Shown here: positions 15,671 through 24,869 of the stretch, in pieces
Numbering within the stretch: the stretch's first letter is position 1
Layout: every line of letters begins with the position of its first letter
DNA from: FEN-1219 sp039933105
GTDB lineage: Bacteria; Pseudomonadota; Gammaproteobacteria; Steroidobacterales; Rariloculaceae
NCBI GenBank assembly: GCA_039933105.1
Contig: JBDTOT010000019.1
Coordinates: 22,246-86,245 of the forward strand
Direction: 5' to 3'
Length of the DNA stretch: 64,000 nt
Translations under genes and position numbers: made by a program
The notes under the pieces: model-generated
Seen by the model: only the letters and a program-made list of their open reading frames with translations
What the model was told of the DNA's origin: nothing
The model's database searches: none

Positions 15671-18600
15671 GCGCAGCGGCAGCTGCGGCGCTTGCAGCGC
15701 GCCGAGCCGCGAAATACGTATTGAGCTACCCCGAAGCGCTGCCGATCTCGGCCATGCGCGACGAGTTGCTGGCGGCGATTCGTGCACATCGCGTGGTCGT
15801 GGTGTGCGGGGATACCGGCAGCGGCAAGACCACGCAGCTGCCAAAGCTGCTGCTCGAGGCCGGGTGCGGCGTCGTACGTATGATCGGTCACACGCAACCG
15901 CGCCGCATCGCGGCGCAAGCCGCAGCCACGCGCCTTGCGGCCGAGCTCGAAGTGCCATTGGGCGAGAGCGTGGGGCTCACGGTGCGCTTCACGGACCGCA
16001 CCGGGCCGCGGACGCTCGTAAAGGTCATGACGGACGGCATCCTGCTGAACGAGATTCGTACGGATCGCAGACTCGATGCCTACGATGCGTTGATCATCGA
16101 CGAAGCTCACGAACGCAGCCTGAACATAGATTTCATTCTCGGCTACGTACACAGCATCGCGCGGCAAAGGCCGGACCTCAAAATCATCATCACGTCGGCG
16201 ACGATCGATCCGGAGCGATTCTCGAAACATTTCGATGACGCGCCGATCGTGCGCGTGGCGGGCCGCAGTTTCCCCGTCAGCGTGCGCTACCAGCCGCGCG
16301 CGGAGGACCAGGATCTCGCGGCTGCAGTGACGACCGCGGCACGCGAGCTCGCCGCAGAGCGCGTCGACGGGCCGGTGCGCGACATGCTCGTGTTCTTGCC
16401 GGGCGAGCGGTGGATCCACGATGCGGAGTACGCCCTTAGCCGTTACGGCCCGAAGGGCTACGAAGTGCTGCCGCTGTACGCGCGGCTCACGAGCGCGCGT
16501 CAACGGCGGATTCTCGAGCCCGGCAAGGCGCCGCGCGTGGTGCTTGCAACCAACATCGCGGAAACGTCGTTGACGGTGCCGCGCATTCGCTACGTAATCG
16601 ACTCGGGGCTCGCGCGCGTGAGTCGTTACGGCACGCGCCACCGGGTGCAGAGCCTTGGCGTGGAGCCGATCGCGCAGGCGAACGCAGTGCAACGCGCCGG
16701 CCGTTGCGGCCGCATAGCGCCGGGCGTGTGCGTGCGGCTGTACTCGGAGGAGGAATTCGCGGAACGCCCCGCGTACACGGAACCCGAGATACTGCGCACG
16801 AGTCTCGCAGGCGTGCTGTTACGGCTCGAAGCGCTGCGCCTGGGGCCCGTGGACGAGTTCCCGTTCATCGATGCGCCGCCCGCCAAGGCAGTCAGTGACG
16901 CATACCAGCTGCTGCTTTTGCTCGGTGCGCTGGATGCGGAGCACAAGCTTACGGCGGACGGCGAGGTCATGGCGCGGCTCCCGGCCGACCCCCGCGTTGC
17001 CCGTCTGCTGGTGATTGCGAACCGCAACGGTGCGCTGCACGAGGGGCTCGTGATTGCTGCGGCGCTTTCGGTGATCGATCCGCGTGAGTACGGTATCGAT
17101 CCGGACGCCGCTCGCCGCAAGCACGAGGCGTTCGCCGACCGTCGCTCGGAGTTCACGAGTTACTTGAATCTCTGGAATGCGTATCGACGCGAGCGACGCA
17201 ACGGCGAGCGCTCGCTGCGCGCGTGGTGCCGCGACAATTACCTTTCCGCCGCACGGCTTCGCGAGTGGCACGATGTGCACGGCCAGCTGCACGAGCTCGT
17301 GCAGGGCTTGGGCTGGCGAACGCGCCATCAGGCCGCCGACTACCGTGCCATCCATCAGGCCGTGCTGGCTGCGTTCATCGACTTCATCGCCGAGCACGAG
17401 GAGGGCGTCGTGTATCGCGGGATGCGCGGCTCGCGGGCGCAGCTCACGGCGAACACGCCGCTCGCGAAGAAACGGCCTCGCTGGCTAGTGGCGGCAGAAC
17501 GCGTGGCGACGGAGCGGCAATACCTGCGCACCGTCGCGCAGGTGAATCCGCGCTGGGCACTGCACGTGGCGCCGCACTTGGTTCGCTACGAGTATCACGA
17601 TCCGATGTGGGACACCGAGCGCGGCCAAGTCACGGCGCGCGAGGTCGTGACGTTGTTCGGCTTGACGCTCGCGAGCGAGCGGCGCGTTGACTACGGCCGC
17701 GTCGAGCCGGCGGAGGCGCGCCGCCTGTTCATTACCGATGCGCTTGCGGCCGATCAGGTCGGATTTGGCGCCGATGAGCCGCCGTTTCTCGCTGCGAACC
17801 GGGCGCTCAAGCGCAGTGTGCTCGACTGGGAAGCACGGTTGCGCAAGCGCGATCTCTATGTCGGCGAGACAGGCATTGCGGCGTTCTACGACGAGCGCCT
17901 GCCACCCGAAGTGCACGACCGGGCAAGCCTCGTGGCGTGGTCTGCCGCGGGGAGCGAGGCGACATTGCGAATGACGGCCAGCGATATCGCGAGCCGCGAA
18001 CTCGCCGAGCTGCCGGCCGAGCGCTACCCTCAGGAGCTCGAGCTCGCGGGGCAGCGCCTGCCCGTGACGTACGTCTTCGAGCCTGGTGCGGATCACGACG
18101 GCGTCACCGTGGGCGTGCCGAGGGCATTGCTCGGGGCAATTCGCTCCGAGCAGCTCGACTGGCTCGTGCCCGCGTGGTTGCCCGAGAAGATTCTGGCGCT
18201 ATTGCGCGCATTGCCCAAGGAACAGCGCAGGCCACTAGTGCCGATGCCGGACACCGTGAACGCGGTCCTCGTAGCGCTCGCAGGCAGCGTCGGCCGACAG
18301 CCGTTGACCGTCGCTCTTTGCGAAGCGCTGCGCGAAACACGCGGCGTCCGGCTGACGCCCGCGGCGCTCGACGAGCGAGCTCTTGCGCCGCATCTCACGA
18401 TGCGTGTCGACGTGCTCGACCCGGACGGAAGCGTGCGCACGGCGGGCCGTAATTTGCGCGCGCTGCAGCTCAAAGTGCGTGCCGCGGACGCGCCGGAGGC
18501 AGCGCCCGTGCGCGCGGCCGCGCCGGCGCAGTGGCAGCGTAGTGGCCTCACGCACTGGGATTTCGGCGACCTGCCGACAACGGCGCTGGTGGCGCAACGG

Positions 18601-19428
18601 CCGCGTGATCTCGTGCTGTATCCCGCGCTCGTCGACGTCGACGGGCGAGTGGACATGAAGGTGCTGCCGCCCGGCCCCACGGCCGTTGCGCACCACCGCG
18701 CAGGTGTGCGGCGGTTGCTCATGAAAGCGTTGCCGCAACAGGTGGCGCTAGTGCGCAATCGTATCCTCGCCGAACGCGAGCTTGTGCTGGGCTTCCACGG
18801 GATCGGCGCCACGGACGCTCTCGTCGACGACGTGTTGTGCGCTGCAGCCGAGCAGGCATTCACGCTCGATCCGCCGATTCGCACGCAGGACGCCTTCGAT
18901 ATCGCGCTGCTCAGCGGACGCAGCGAGATCGTGACGGCGGCGGATGAGTTGCGCGCGTTGCTGACGCAGATCCTGCCGCTGCATCGCAGCCTCAAGCGTG
19001 ATCTCGACGCCGCGGATGCGCGTTCCGACGCCGTGCGCACCGACATCGCGGCGCAGCTCGACGCGCTCATCCGCCCCGGGTTCCTCGCGGCGACTCCGGC
19101 GGAGTGGCGTCGTCATCTACCCCGCTATTTGGCCGCCGCGCAGCAGCGTTGGGATAAACGCGGCCAGCGCCAGGAGCGCGAGCTTGCGGCGCAGGTCCAC
19201 GTGGCCGCTACCCGGCTCGAGCATTGGCGTTCGAGTGTGCCCGAAGCTTGGCCGTGGCCAAACGCGATGATCGAGTATCGATGGCTCATCGAGGAACTGC
19301 GCGTGTCCTTGTTCGCACAAACGCTCGGCACCGAGCGGCCGGTATCGACGAAACGTCTCGAGCAGGTTTGGCGGCGCGCCGTTGCGGGCGACGACGCCCG
19401 CGGCGACGAAGCGGTCGGGCGGCGGTGA
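15667..19428 (+). CDS. hrpA: DEAH-box ATP-dependent RNA helicase HrpA
   Basis: 1253 residues, close to the ~1300 of HrpA. Motif I is GDTGSGKTTQLPKLLLEAG, motif II DEAHERSLNIDF, motif III ITSATIDPERF, and motif VI lies in QRAGRCGRIAPGVC; a long C-terminal DUF3418-like region follows. DEAH helicases of this type remodel RNA and ribonucleoproteins; E. coli HrpA acts in mRNA processing and in rescue of collided ribosomes. The start codon shares four bases with the kinase stop. Cytosolic, complete. Confidence 0.95.
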   Translation: MSAAAAAALAARRAAKYVLSYPEALPISAMRDELLAAIRAHRVVVVCGDTGSGKTTQLPKLLLEAGCGVVRMIGHTQPRRIAAQAAATRLAAELEVPLGESVGLTVRFTDRTGPRTLVKVMTDGILLNEIRTDRRLDAYDALIIDEAHERSLNIDFILGYVHSIARQRPDLKIIITSATIDPERFSKHFDDAPIVRVAGRSFPVSVRYQPRAEDQDLAAAVTTAARELAAERVDGPVRDMLVFLPGERWIHDAEYALSRYGPKGYEVLPLYARLTSARQRRILEPGKAPRVVLATNIAETSLTVPRIRYVIDSGLARVSRYGTRHRVQSLGVEPIAQANAVQRAGRCGRIAPGVCVRLYSEEEFAERPAYTEPEILRTSLAGVLLRLEALRLGPVDEFPFIDAPPAKAVSDAYQLLLLLGALDAEHKLTADGEVMARLPADPRVARLLVIANRNGALHEGLVIAAALSVIDPREYGIDPDAARRKHEAFADRRSEFTSYLNLWNAYRRERRNGERSLRAWCRDNYLSAARLREWHDVHGQLHELVQGLGWRTRHQAADYRAIHQAVLAAFIDFIAEHEEGVVYRGMRGSRAQLTANTPLAKKRPRWLVAAERVATERQYLRTVAQVNPRWALHVAPHLVRYEYHDPMWDTERGQVTAREVVTLFGLTLASERRVDYGRVEPAEARRLFITDALAADQVGFGADEPPFLAANRALKRSVLDWEARLRKRDLYVGETGIAAFYDERLPPEVHDRASLVAWSAAGSEATLRMTASDIASRELAELPAERYPQELELAGQRLPVTYVFEPGADHDGVTVGVPRALLGAIRSEQLDWLVPAWLPEKILALLRALPKEQRRPLVPMPDTVNAVLVALAGSVGRQPLTVALCEALRETRGVRLTPAALDERALAPHLTMRVDVLDPDGSVRTAGRNLRALQLKVRAADAPEAAPVRAAAPAQWQRSGLTHWDFGDLPTTALVAQRPRDLVLYPALVDVDGRVDMKVLPPGPTAVAHHRAGVRRLLMKALPQQVALVRNRILAERELVLGFHGIGATDALVDDVLCAAAEQAFTLDPPIRTQDAFDIALLSGRSEIVTAADELRALLTQILPLHRSLKRDLDAADARSDAVRTDIAAQLDALIRPGFLAATPAEWRRHLPRYLAAAQQRWDKRGQRQERELAAQVHVAATRLEHWRSSVPEAWPWPNAMIEYRWLIEELRVSLFAQTLGTERPVSTKRLEQVWRRAVAGDDARGDEAVGRR

Positions 19429-19434
19429 GCGCGG

Positions 19435-19854
19435 TCACGGCGGTAGCGCATAACGGCGCACGGCGCGCTCCGTGATCACGAGCAACACGAGTGCGCCCAC
19501 TCCGGCACACGCGATACGCAACGGCGTCGGGAGCGGGGCAACGGGTGGTGCGGCGTCGAGCAGCCGCCACGAGCCCACGGTTGTGATTGCGAGCCCGGCC
19601 AGCGCGGCGGCGCCAAACGTCGGCCGCAGGAACTCGAGGTTCAACAGAAGCACGCCAAGCACGAACAGCGCGAGCCCTGGCGCGTCGGGCGGCACGTGCA
19701 AGTAGCCGAGCCCTGCGAGCACGGCGGCGGTGGCGCCGGCGAATGCGATGACGAAGCGCGGCGCGTACGCGGCGTATACCAAGCCGCCGATCGCAATCAC
19801 GAGCCACGCGTACGCCGCGGCCGGTGGGCTCACGATTGCGATCGCGAACGGCAT
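19435..19854 (-). CDS. NfeD-like membrane protein
   Basis: 139 residues with four to five hydrophobic helices (WLVIAIGGLVYAAYA, VIAFAGATAAVLAGLGYL, GLALFVLGVLLLNLEFLRPT, AALAGLAITTVGSW, ACAGVGALVLLVITERAV). The segment LFVLGVLLLNLEFLRPTFG strongly recalls the NfeD membrane core (xLGxxLLxxExFxPxFG). The usual C-terminal OB domain is absent. NfeD proteins partner with stomatin-like proteins, but none is seen nearby. It converges with hrpA, 6 bp apart. Assignment is by short motif only. Confidence 0.5.
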   Translation of the reverse strand: MPFAIAIVSPPAAAYAWLVIAIGGLVYAAYAPRFVIAFAGATAAVLAGLGYLHVPPDAPGLALFVLGVLLLNLEFLRPTFGAAALAGLAITTVGSWRLLDAAPPVAPLPTPLRIACAGVGALVLLVITERAVRRYALPP

Positions 19855-20003
19855 GCTGGGCTCCGACTCTTCACAACGACATCTGCACGCTAGCCGTTGC
19901 AGATGTAGCGGCGCGAGCGCAATTTCGGCCTGATTCGCGGGGTTTCTTTGGCTGGGCCCCGAGCCGGCGGGTATAGTGACGCTCGAAGCAAATCGAGCCA
20001 GCT

Positions 20004-21362
20004 ATGACTCAAGCACGCATTCCAACCGACTGGCACCCGGCGAGCTGGCAGAGCCGGCTCGCAGCGCAGCAGCCGACGTATCGCGACCGCGTCCACCTCG
20101 AGACCGTGCTCGCGCAGCTGTCGCAGCTACCGCCGCTCGTGACGACCTGGGAAGTCGAGAATCTGAAGTCGAAGCTCGCGGCAGCGCAGCGTGGCGAGTC
20201 ATTTCTTCTGCAGGGCGGAGACTGCGCCGAGAACTTCGAGGAGACCACTTCCGACAACGTGGTGCAGAAGCTCAAGATCCTGCTCCAGATGTCGCTCGTG
20301 ATGCTGGTCGGTTTGAAGAAGCCGATCATCCGCGTCGGCCGCATGGCCGGGCAGTACGCGAAGCCGCGCAGCGCGGATTACGAGACCAAAGATGGCGTGT
20401 CGCTGCCGAGCTATCGTGGCGACATCATCAATCGGCCTGCGTTCACCGTGGCCGATCGCGAGCCCGATCCCACGTTGATGCTGCGCGGGTACGAACGGGC
20501 GGCGCTCACGCTGAACTTCGTGCGTTCGCTGATCGACGGCGGATTCGCCGATCTGCATCACCCGGAGAACTGGGACCTCGCGTTCGTCGGCGAGTCCACG
20601 GCTGCCGCTGAATATCACGCGCTCGTGCAGTCGGTGTCGGATTCGCTCGGATTTTTCGAAGCGATCACCGGCGAGCCCCTGCACAGCACGCATCGCGTCG
20701 AGTTCTACACCTCGCACGAGGGGCTGCATCTTCCGTACGAGCAGGCGCAGACGCGATTCCTGAAACATCGCGGTCACTGGTACAACCTGACGACACACTT
20801 TCCCTGGATAGGCATGCGTACCGCTGACCTTGCGGGCGCGCACATCGAATACTTCCGCGGCATTGCGAACCCGATGGGCGTGAAGATCGGCACGAGCGTC
20901 AGCGACGAGCAGCTGCAGCAGCTCGTGCACGTGCTGAACCCGAACAACGAGCCGGGGCGGCTGACGTTCATCACGCGTTTCGGTGCGAAGCAGATCGAGG
21001 CGCATTTGCCGCGCGTGATCAAGGCCGTGCGCGCGACGGGCGGGAGCGTGTTGTGGGTGTGCGATCCGATGCACGGCAACACCGAGACCACGGCGGACGG
21101 CTACAAGACGCGGCGCTTCGACAACATTCGCGCCGAGCTGCGGTCGGCGTTTCGGATTCATCAGGAGCAGGGCAGCGTTCTCGGCGGCGTGCACCTCGAG
21201 CTCACCGGCGAGAACGTGACCGAATGCATCGGTGGTGCGCGCGGTCTCAAAGAGTCCGACCTTGCGCGGGCTTACAAGTCGCAAGTGGATCCGCGCCTGA
21301 ACTACGAACAGGCCATGGAGATCGCGATGCTGATCGCGGGCCGGCTCCACACACACGACTGA
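20004..21362 (+). CDS. Class II 3-deoxy-7-phosphoheptulonate (DAHP) synthase
   Basis: 452 residues, typical for the plant-like class II (AroAII) enzymes that condense phosphoenolpyruvate and erythrose-4-phosphate at the entry of the shikimate pathway. Diagnostic stretches are FLLQGGDCAENFEE, RVGRMAGQYAKPRS, SHEGLHLPYEQA and VLWVCDPMHGNTE, which carry the PEP- and metal-binding residues, and GGVHLELTGENVTEC. It is followed 7 bp later by uvrC. Allosteric control cannot be read here. Confidence 0.95.
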   Translation: MTQARIPTDWHPASWQSRLAAQQPTYRDRVHLETVLAQLSQLPPLVTTWEVENLKSKLAAAQRGESFLLQGGDCAENFEETTSDNVVQKLKILLQMSLVMLVGLKKPIIRVGRMAGQYAKPRSADYETKDGVSLPSYRGDIINRPAFTVADREPDPTLMLRGYERAALTLNFVRSLIDGGFADLHHPENWDLAFVGESTAAAEYHALVQSVSDSLGFFEAITGEPLHSTHRVEFYTSHEGLHLPYEQAQTRFLKHRGHWYNLTTHFPWIGMRTADLAGAHIEYFRGIANPMGVKIGTSVSDEQLQQLVHVLNPNNEPGRLTFITRFGAKQIEAHLPRVIKAVRATGGSVLWVCDPMHGNTETTADGYKTRRFDNIRAELRSAFRIHQEQGSVLGGVHLELTGENVTECIGGARGLKESDLARAYKSQVDPRLNYEQAMEIAMLIAGRLHTHD

Positions 21363-21369
21363 CACCGCC

Positions 21370-23235
21370 GTGAGCGCTACCGCGACAGAACCGGCGGAGC
21401 CTGACGCCGGCGCCACGCCCACCTCATTCGATCCGTCGACCGTGCTCGCGCATTTGACGCACAAGCCGGGCGTCTACCGCATGCTCGATGCGCGCGGCGA
21501 GGTCATCTATGTCGGGAAGGCGCGGGACCTTAAGCGGCGCGTGACGAGCTATTTCCAGGGCAGCCGCGCGCACGACGCAAAGACCATTGCGATGGTGCGC
21601 ACCATCGCCGGTATCGAGGTCACCGTCACGCGCACGGAAGTCGAAGCGCTGATGCTCGAGTACAACCTCATCAAGCAGCATCGCCCCCGCTTCAACGTGG
21701 TGCTGCGGGACGACAAGAGCTATCCGTACATCCGGCTCGACACGGACCACAAGTACCCGCGGTTGGCTTTCTATCGCGGGCCGCGCACCTCGAAGGCACA
21801 GTTGTTCGGCCCGTATCCGAACGCAGGCGCCGTGCGCGAGACGCTGAATCAGCTCCAGAAGCTCTTCCAGTTACGCCAGTGCGAAGACAGCTTCTTCGAA
21901 AATCGTAGCCGGCCATGCCTCCAGTACCAGATCGAACGGTGTAGCGGGCCGTGCGTCGGCCTGATTAGCCCCGAGGACTATGCACGGGATCTCGAGCATG
22001 CCGTGCTGTTTTTGCAGGGCCGCAGCGACGTCGTCACCACACGGCTTGCCGAGCGCATGGAGCAGGCCGCGACGCAACTGAAATTCGAGCGTGCCGCGCA
22101 ATACCGCGATCAGCTCGCCAAGCTGAAGAACGTGCAGTCGCAGCAGATCGTGGCGCGGGCAGCCGGCGATTTCGATGCCGTGGGGCTTGCCGAAGACCAC
22201 GGCATCCATTGCGTGGCCGTGATGTTTTTTCGTGGCGGCCGGTCTCTAGGCAGCCGCAATTTCTTTCCGAAAATCGGCCGCGGTGCCGATGAGGACGAGA
22301 TCATCCGCGCGTTTCTGTTGCAGTACTACGCCGGTCGCGAAGCACCGAAGGAGATCCTTGCGAGCCGTGCGGTGCCGGAGGCCGCCACGCTCGGCGAGCT
22401 GCTCACGGAACAGTCGGGCCACAAGGTCGCGATCAAGTCGAATGTGCGCGGCGATCGCGCGCGTTGGGTCGAGATGGCGGTGACGAACGCGCGCCACGGC
22501 GCGGAGCTGCGCTACCAATCGAGCGCGTCGTACGACCGGCAGTTCGAGGCGCTCGCGGATGCGCTCGATCTCGGCGAGCCGCCGGCGCGCCTCGAGTGCT
22601 TCGACGTGAGCCACACGGGCGGCGAAGCGACGGTCGCGTCGTGCGTGGTGTTCGGGCCTGACGGGCCCCTGAAGTCCGACTACAGACGCTTCAACGTCAC
22701 CGGCGTGACACCGGGCGACGACTACGGCGCAATGGAGCAGGTGCTGCGGCGCCGTTACGCACGCGTGAAGCAGGGCGAGGTGCCGTTACCCGATGTGCTG
22801 TTCGTCGACGGTGGCCCGGGTCAGCTCGCCCAGGCCGTCAAAGTCTTGGACGATCTGCAGATCCAGGGGTTGAAGATCGTGGGGGTGGCGAAGGGTCTGG
22901 ACCGCAAGCCGGGGCGGGAAAGCCTGTATCTGGCCGGTCTTGCGGAGCCGTTGCGTTTGCCTCCGAGCTCGCCGGCATTACACTTGATCCAGCAGCTGCG
23001 TGACGAAGCTCATCGATTCGCGATTACGGGGCATCGCGCGCGGCGGGCCAAGGCACGCACGCAGTCACCGCTCGAGAACATTCCGGGGTTGGGGCCGAAG
23101 AAACGGCGCGAGCTCCTGAAGCAGTTCGGCGGGCTGCAGGCCGTCACGCGAGCGGGCGTCGACGACCTCACGCGGGTGAAAGGGATTTCGGCGCAACTCG
23201 CCGCGGCAATTTATGAGCACTTCCATGCGGACTGA
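21370..23235 (+). CDS. uvrC: Excinuclease ABC subunit C UvrC
   Basis: 621 residues starting with GTG at 21370, after a short Ala/Pro-rich leader. The GIY-YIG nuclease begins at KPGVYRMLDARGEVIYVGKA and makes the 3' incision; a cysteine-rich patch (RPCLQYQIERCSGPC), the UvrB-binding UVR region (LKFERAAQYRDQL), the RNase H-like 5' nuclease (LECFDVSHTGG, LFVDGGPGQL) and C-terminal tandem HhH (IPGLGPKKRRELLKQFG) follow in order. Nucleotide excision repair, cytosolic. It is coupled to pgsA 12 bp downstream, a widespread gammaproteobacterial pairing. Confidence 0.97.
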   Translation: MSATATEPAEPDAGATPTSFDPSTVLAHLTHKPGVYRMLDARGEVIYVGKARDLKRRVTSYFQGSRAHDAKTIAMVRTIAGIEVTVTRTEVEALMLEYNLIKQHRPRFNVVLRDDKSYPYIRLDTDHKYPRLAFYRGPRTSKAQLFGPYPNAGAVRETLNQLQKLFQLRQCEDSFFENRSRPCLQYQIERCSGPCVGLISPEDYARDLEHAVLFLQGRSDVVTTRLAERMEQAATQLKFERAAQYRDQLAKLKNVQSQQIVARAAGDFDAVGLAEDHGIHCVAVMFFRGGRSLGSRNFFPKIGRGADEDEIIRAFLLQYYAGREAPKEILASRAVPEAATLGELLTEQSGHKVAIKSNVRGDRARWVEMAVTNARHGAELRYQSSASYDRQFEALADALDLGEPPARLECFDVSHTGGEATVASCVVFGPDGPLKSDYRRFNVTGVTPGDDYGAMEQVLRRRYARVKQGEVPLPDVLFVDGGPGQLAQAVKVLDDLQIQGLKIVGVAKGLDRKPGRESLYLAGLAEPLRLPPSSPALHLIQQLRDEAHRFAITGHRARRAKARTQSPLENIPGLGPKKRRELLKQFGGLQAVTRAGVDDLTRVKGISAQLAAAIYEHFHAD

Positions 23236-23247
23236 GGGCTGACGCCG

Positions 23248-23808
23248 ATGCGATTCAATGTGCCCATCGCGCTCACCTGGTTCCGGATCGTCGCGATTCC
23301 AATGGTCTTGGTCGTGTTCTATTGGCCGGCGCCGTGGGCGCGGCCGGCCGCCGGGCTCCTGTTCGGGCTCGCCGGCATTACGGACTATTTGGATGGTTAC
23401 CTGGCGCGCCGGCTCAAGCAGACCTCGAATTTCGGCGCGTTCTTGGACCCCGTCGCGGACAAGCTGATCGTGGCTACGGCGCTCGTGCTGCTCGTCGAGG
23501 CCGATCCGCGCCCGGTAGTCGCGATTGCAGCGGCCATCATCATCGGGCGCGAGATCACCGTGTCGGCGCTGCGCGAGTGGATGTCCCAGATCGGCGCACG
23601 GTCGCACGTGGCGGTAAGCTGGTTCGGCAAATGGAAGACCGCGTTCCAGATCGTCGGTATTGGCCTCATGCTCTACCGGGACCCATTCCTCGGCCAGTCC
23701 ACGTATGACGTCGGCGAGTGGCTCTTGTACGCGGCCGTGGCGCTCACGCTGTGGTCGATGATGGATTACCTGCGGGCCGCGGGGCCCGCCATGCGAGCCG
23801 ACGATTAG
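23248..23808 (+). CDS. pgsA: CDP-diacylglycerol-glycerol-3-phosphate 3-phosphatidyltransferase PgsA
   Basis: 186 residues of an integral inner-membrane enzyme committing CDP-diacylglycerol to phosphatidylglycerol phosphate. The CDP-alcohol phosphotransferase motif is complete: D49-G50-x2-A53-R54-x8-G63-x3-D67-x3-D71, followed by KLIVATALVLLVEA. Multiple hydrophobic segments are visible at both ends. It follows uvrC by 12 bp and precedes tRNA-Gly. Confidence 0.96.
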   Translation: MRFNVPIALTWFRIVAIPMVLVVFYWPAPWARPAAGLLFGLAGITDYLDGYLARRLKQTSNFGAFLDPVADKLIVATALVLLVEADPRPVVAIAAAIIIGREITVSALREWMSQIGARSHVAVSWFGKWKTAFQIVGIGLMLYRDPFLGQSTYDVGEWLLYAAVALTLWSMMDYLRAAGPAMRADD

Positions 23809-23864
23809 TGTGATCGTTGCCGTTGCTGCTTGGTAGGCCGCTTCGGTAGAATGCCGGCTCTTAC

Positions 23865-23940
<76 letters not shown>

Positions 23941-24005
23941 ATTTCAACGCATACCCTAGCGGTCCCGGCCGATAACGGCCTGGACCGCTGGTGTCCTGCG
24001 TTTGG

Positions 24006-24650
24006 CTAGTGGCTGGCCCAATAGGGCTTTGGCAGCAGCTTGACGCTCGTCAGTAGCGTTGGCGTGCCGCTGGCGGTCTTCAAACTCACGGTGTGGGCGG
24101 TCGTGTCGATTGCGACCTCGCCCGCCAGCGACAACGTGCCGGTGCCAGCGCCTTTGGCGTCGAGCTTGAGCTCGATCACGCCGTAAGCCAGCGGTGGCGC
24201 GCTGGTTCCGCTCGTGAGCGTCCACGGCTTGAAACTGAAGGCGTCCAGGGGTTTGCTCGTAACCAACACGATGTGCTGCGTGCCGTCCGCGTCCATCACG
24301 CGGTGCGCGTACTTGATCGAGTGACCCACCGCGCTGCCGCTCTGCCACACGGCGCCGACGCTTGGGAGCTTGTCGAGCGCCTTGCCGATCTCGTTCTCTT
24401 CGCCAAGAGTGGCGACGACGGCCTCGCGCCCCTCGGCGTCGGACCAATTCACGATCTCGATTTTTAGCGTGATGCCCGTCGCCGAGACGCCGCTCAAAGT
24501 GGCCTCGTAAGTATCGGGGGCGGGCCTTTCGGCGAAAGCGGCGGAGGCAAGCAACAACGCAGCGGAGAGCGTTCCAGTCAGCCGTCGCAGTCGGCGGGGC
24601 AGGCGCGCTGCACGCGCCCGAGAATCTGGTAGTGAATGCAGATCGGTCAC
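24006..24650 (-). CDS. Exported protein of unknown function
   Basis: 214 residues from a GTG at 24650 with GGAG a few bases upstream on that strand. An arginine-rich n-region is followed by a signal h-region and cleavage site (TLSAALLLASAAFA-ER). The mature part is beta-rich (TYEATLSGVSATGITLKIEI; VIELKLDAKGAGTGTLSLAG) with no cysteines or recognisable catalytic motif. I do not recognise the family. It stands alone between tRNA-Gly and the sugar dehydrogenase. Probably periplasmic. Confidence 0.6.
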   Translation of the reverse strand: MTDLHSLPDSRARAARLPRRLRRLTGTLSAALLLASAAFAERPAPDTYEATLSGVSATGITLKIEIVNWSDAEGREAVVATLGEENEIGKALDKLPSVGAVWQSGSAVGHSIKYAHRVMDADGTQHIVLVTSKPLDAFSFKPWTLTSGTSAPPLAYGVIELKLDAKGAGTGTLSLAGEVAIDTTAHTVSLKTASGTPTLLTSVKLLPKPYWASH

Positions 24651-24869
24651 GTCGATACTCCCTAGTTCGGGCCCCAGGACGGGCTCGTGCGCAAAAACTA
24701 GGATGGTCCCGCGCGACTTTCAAGAGTGCGTGTCCAACATGAACGGATTGTCATCTTCAGCGGGCCTCTGTCTTGGCTGCTGCCGTTCTTTCGTCGGCGC
24801 GCCGCAAAGCCGGAGCAAAGCGCCGACACCGCGCAAGTAATGTGTCGGCACTCCATCTGTGCAGCTCCC

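Noticed and set aside
15391..16692. 433-residue minus-strand frame opposite phoQ and hrpA
   Set aside because: Shadow frame spanning two well-supported genes; no protein-like motifs.
20199..21464. 421-residue minus-strand frame opposite DAHP synthase
   Set aside because: Shadow frame; composition dominated by Arg, His and Val, no domain.
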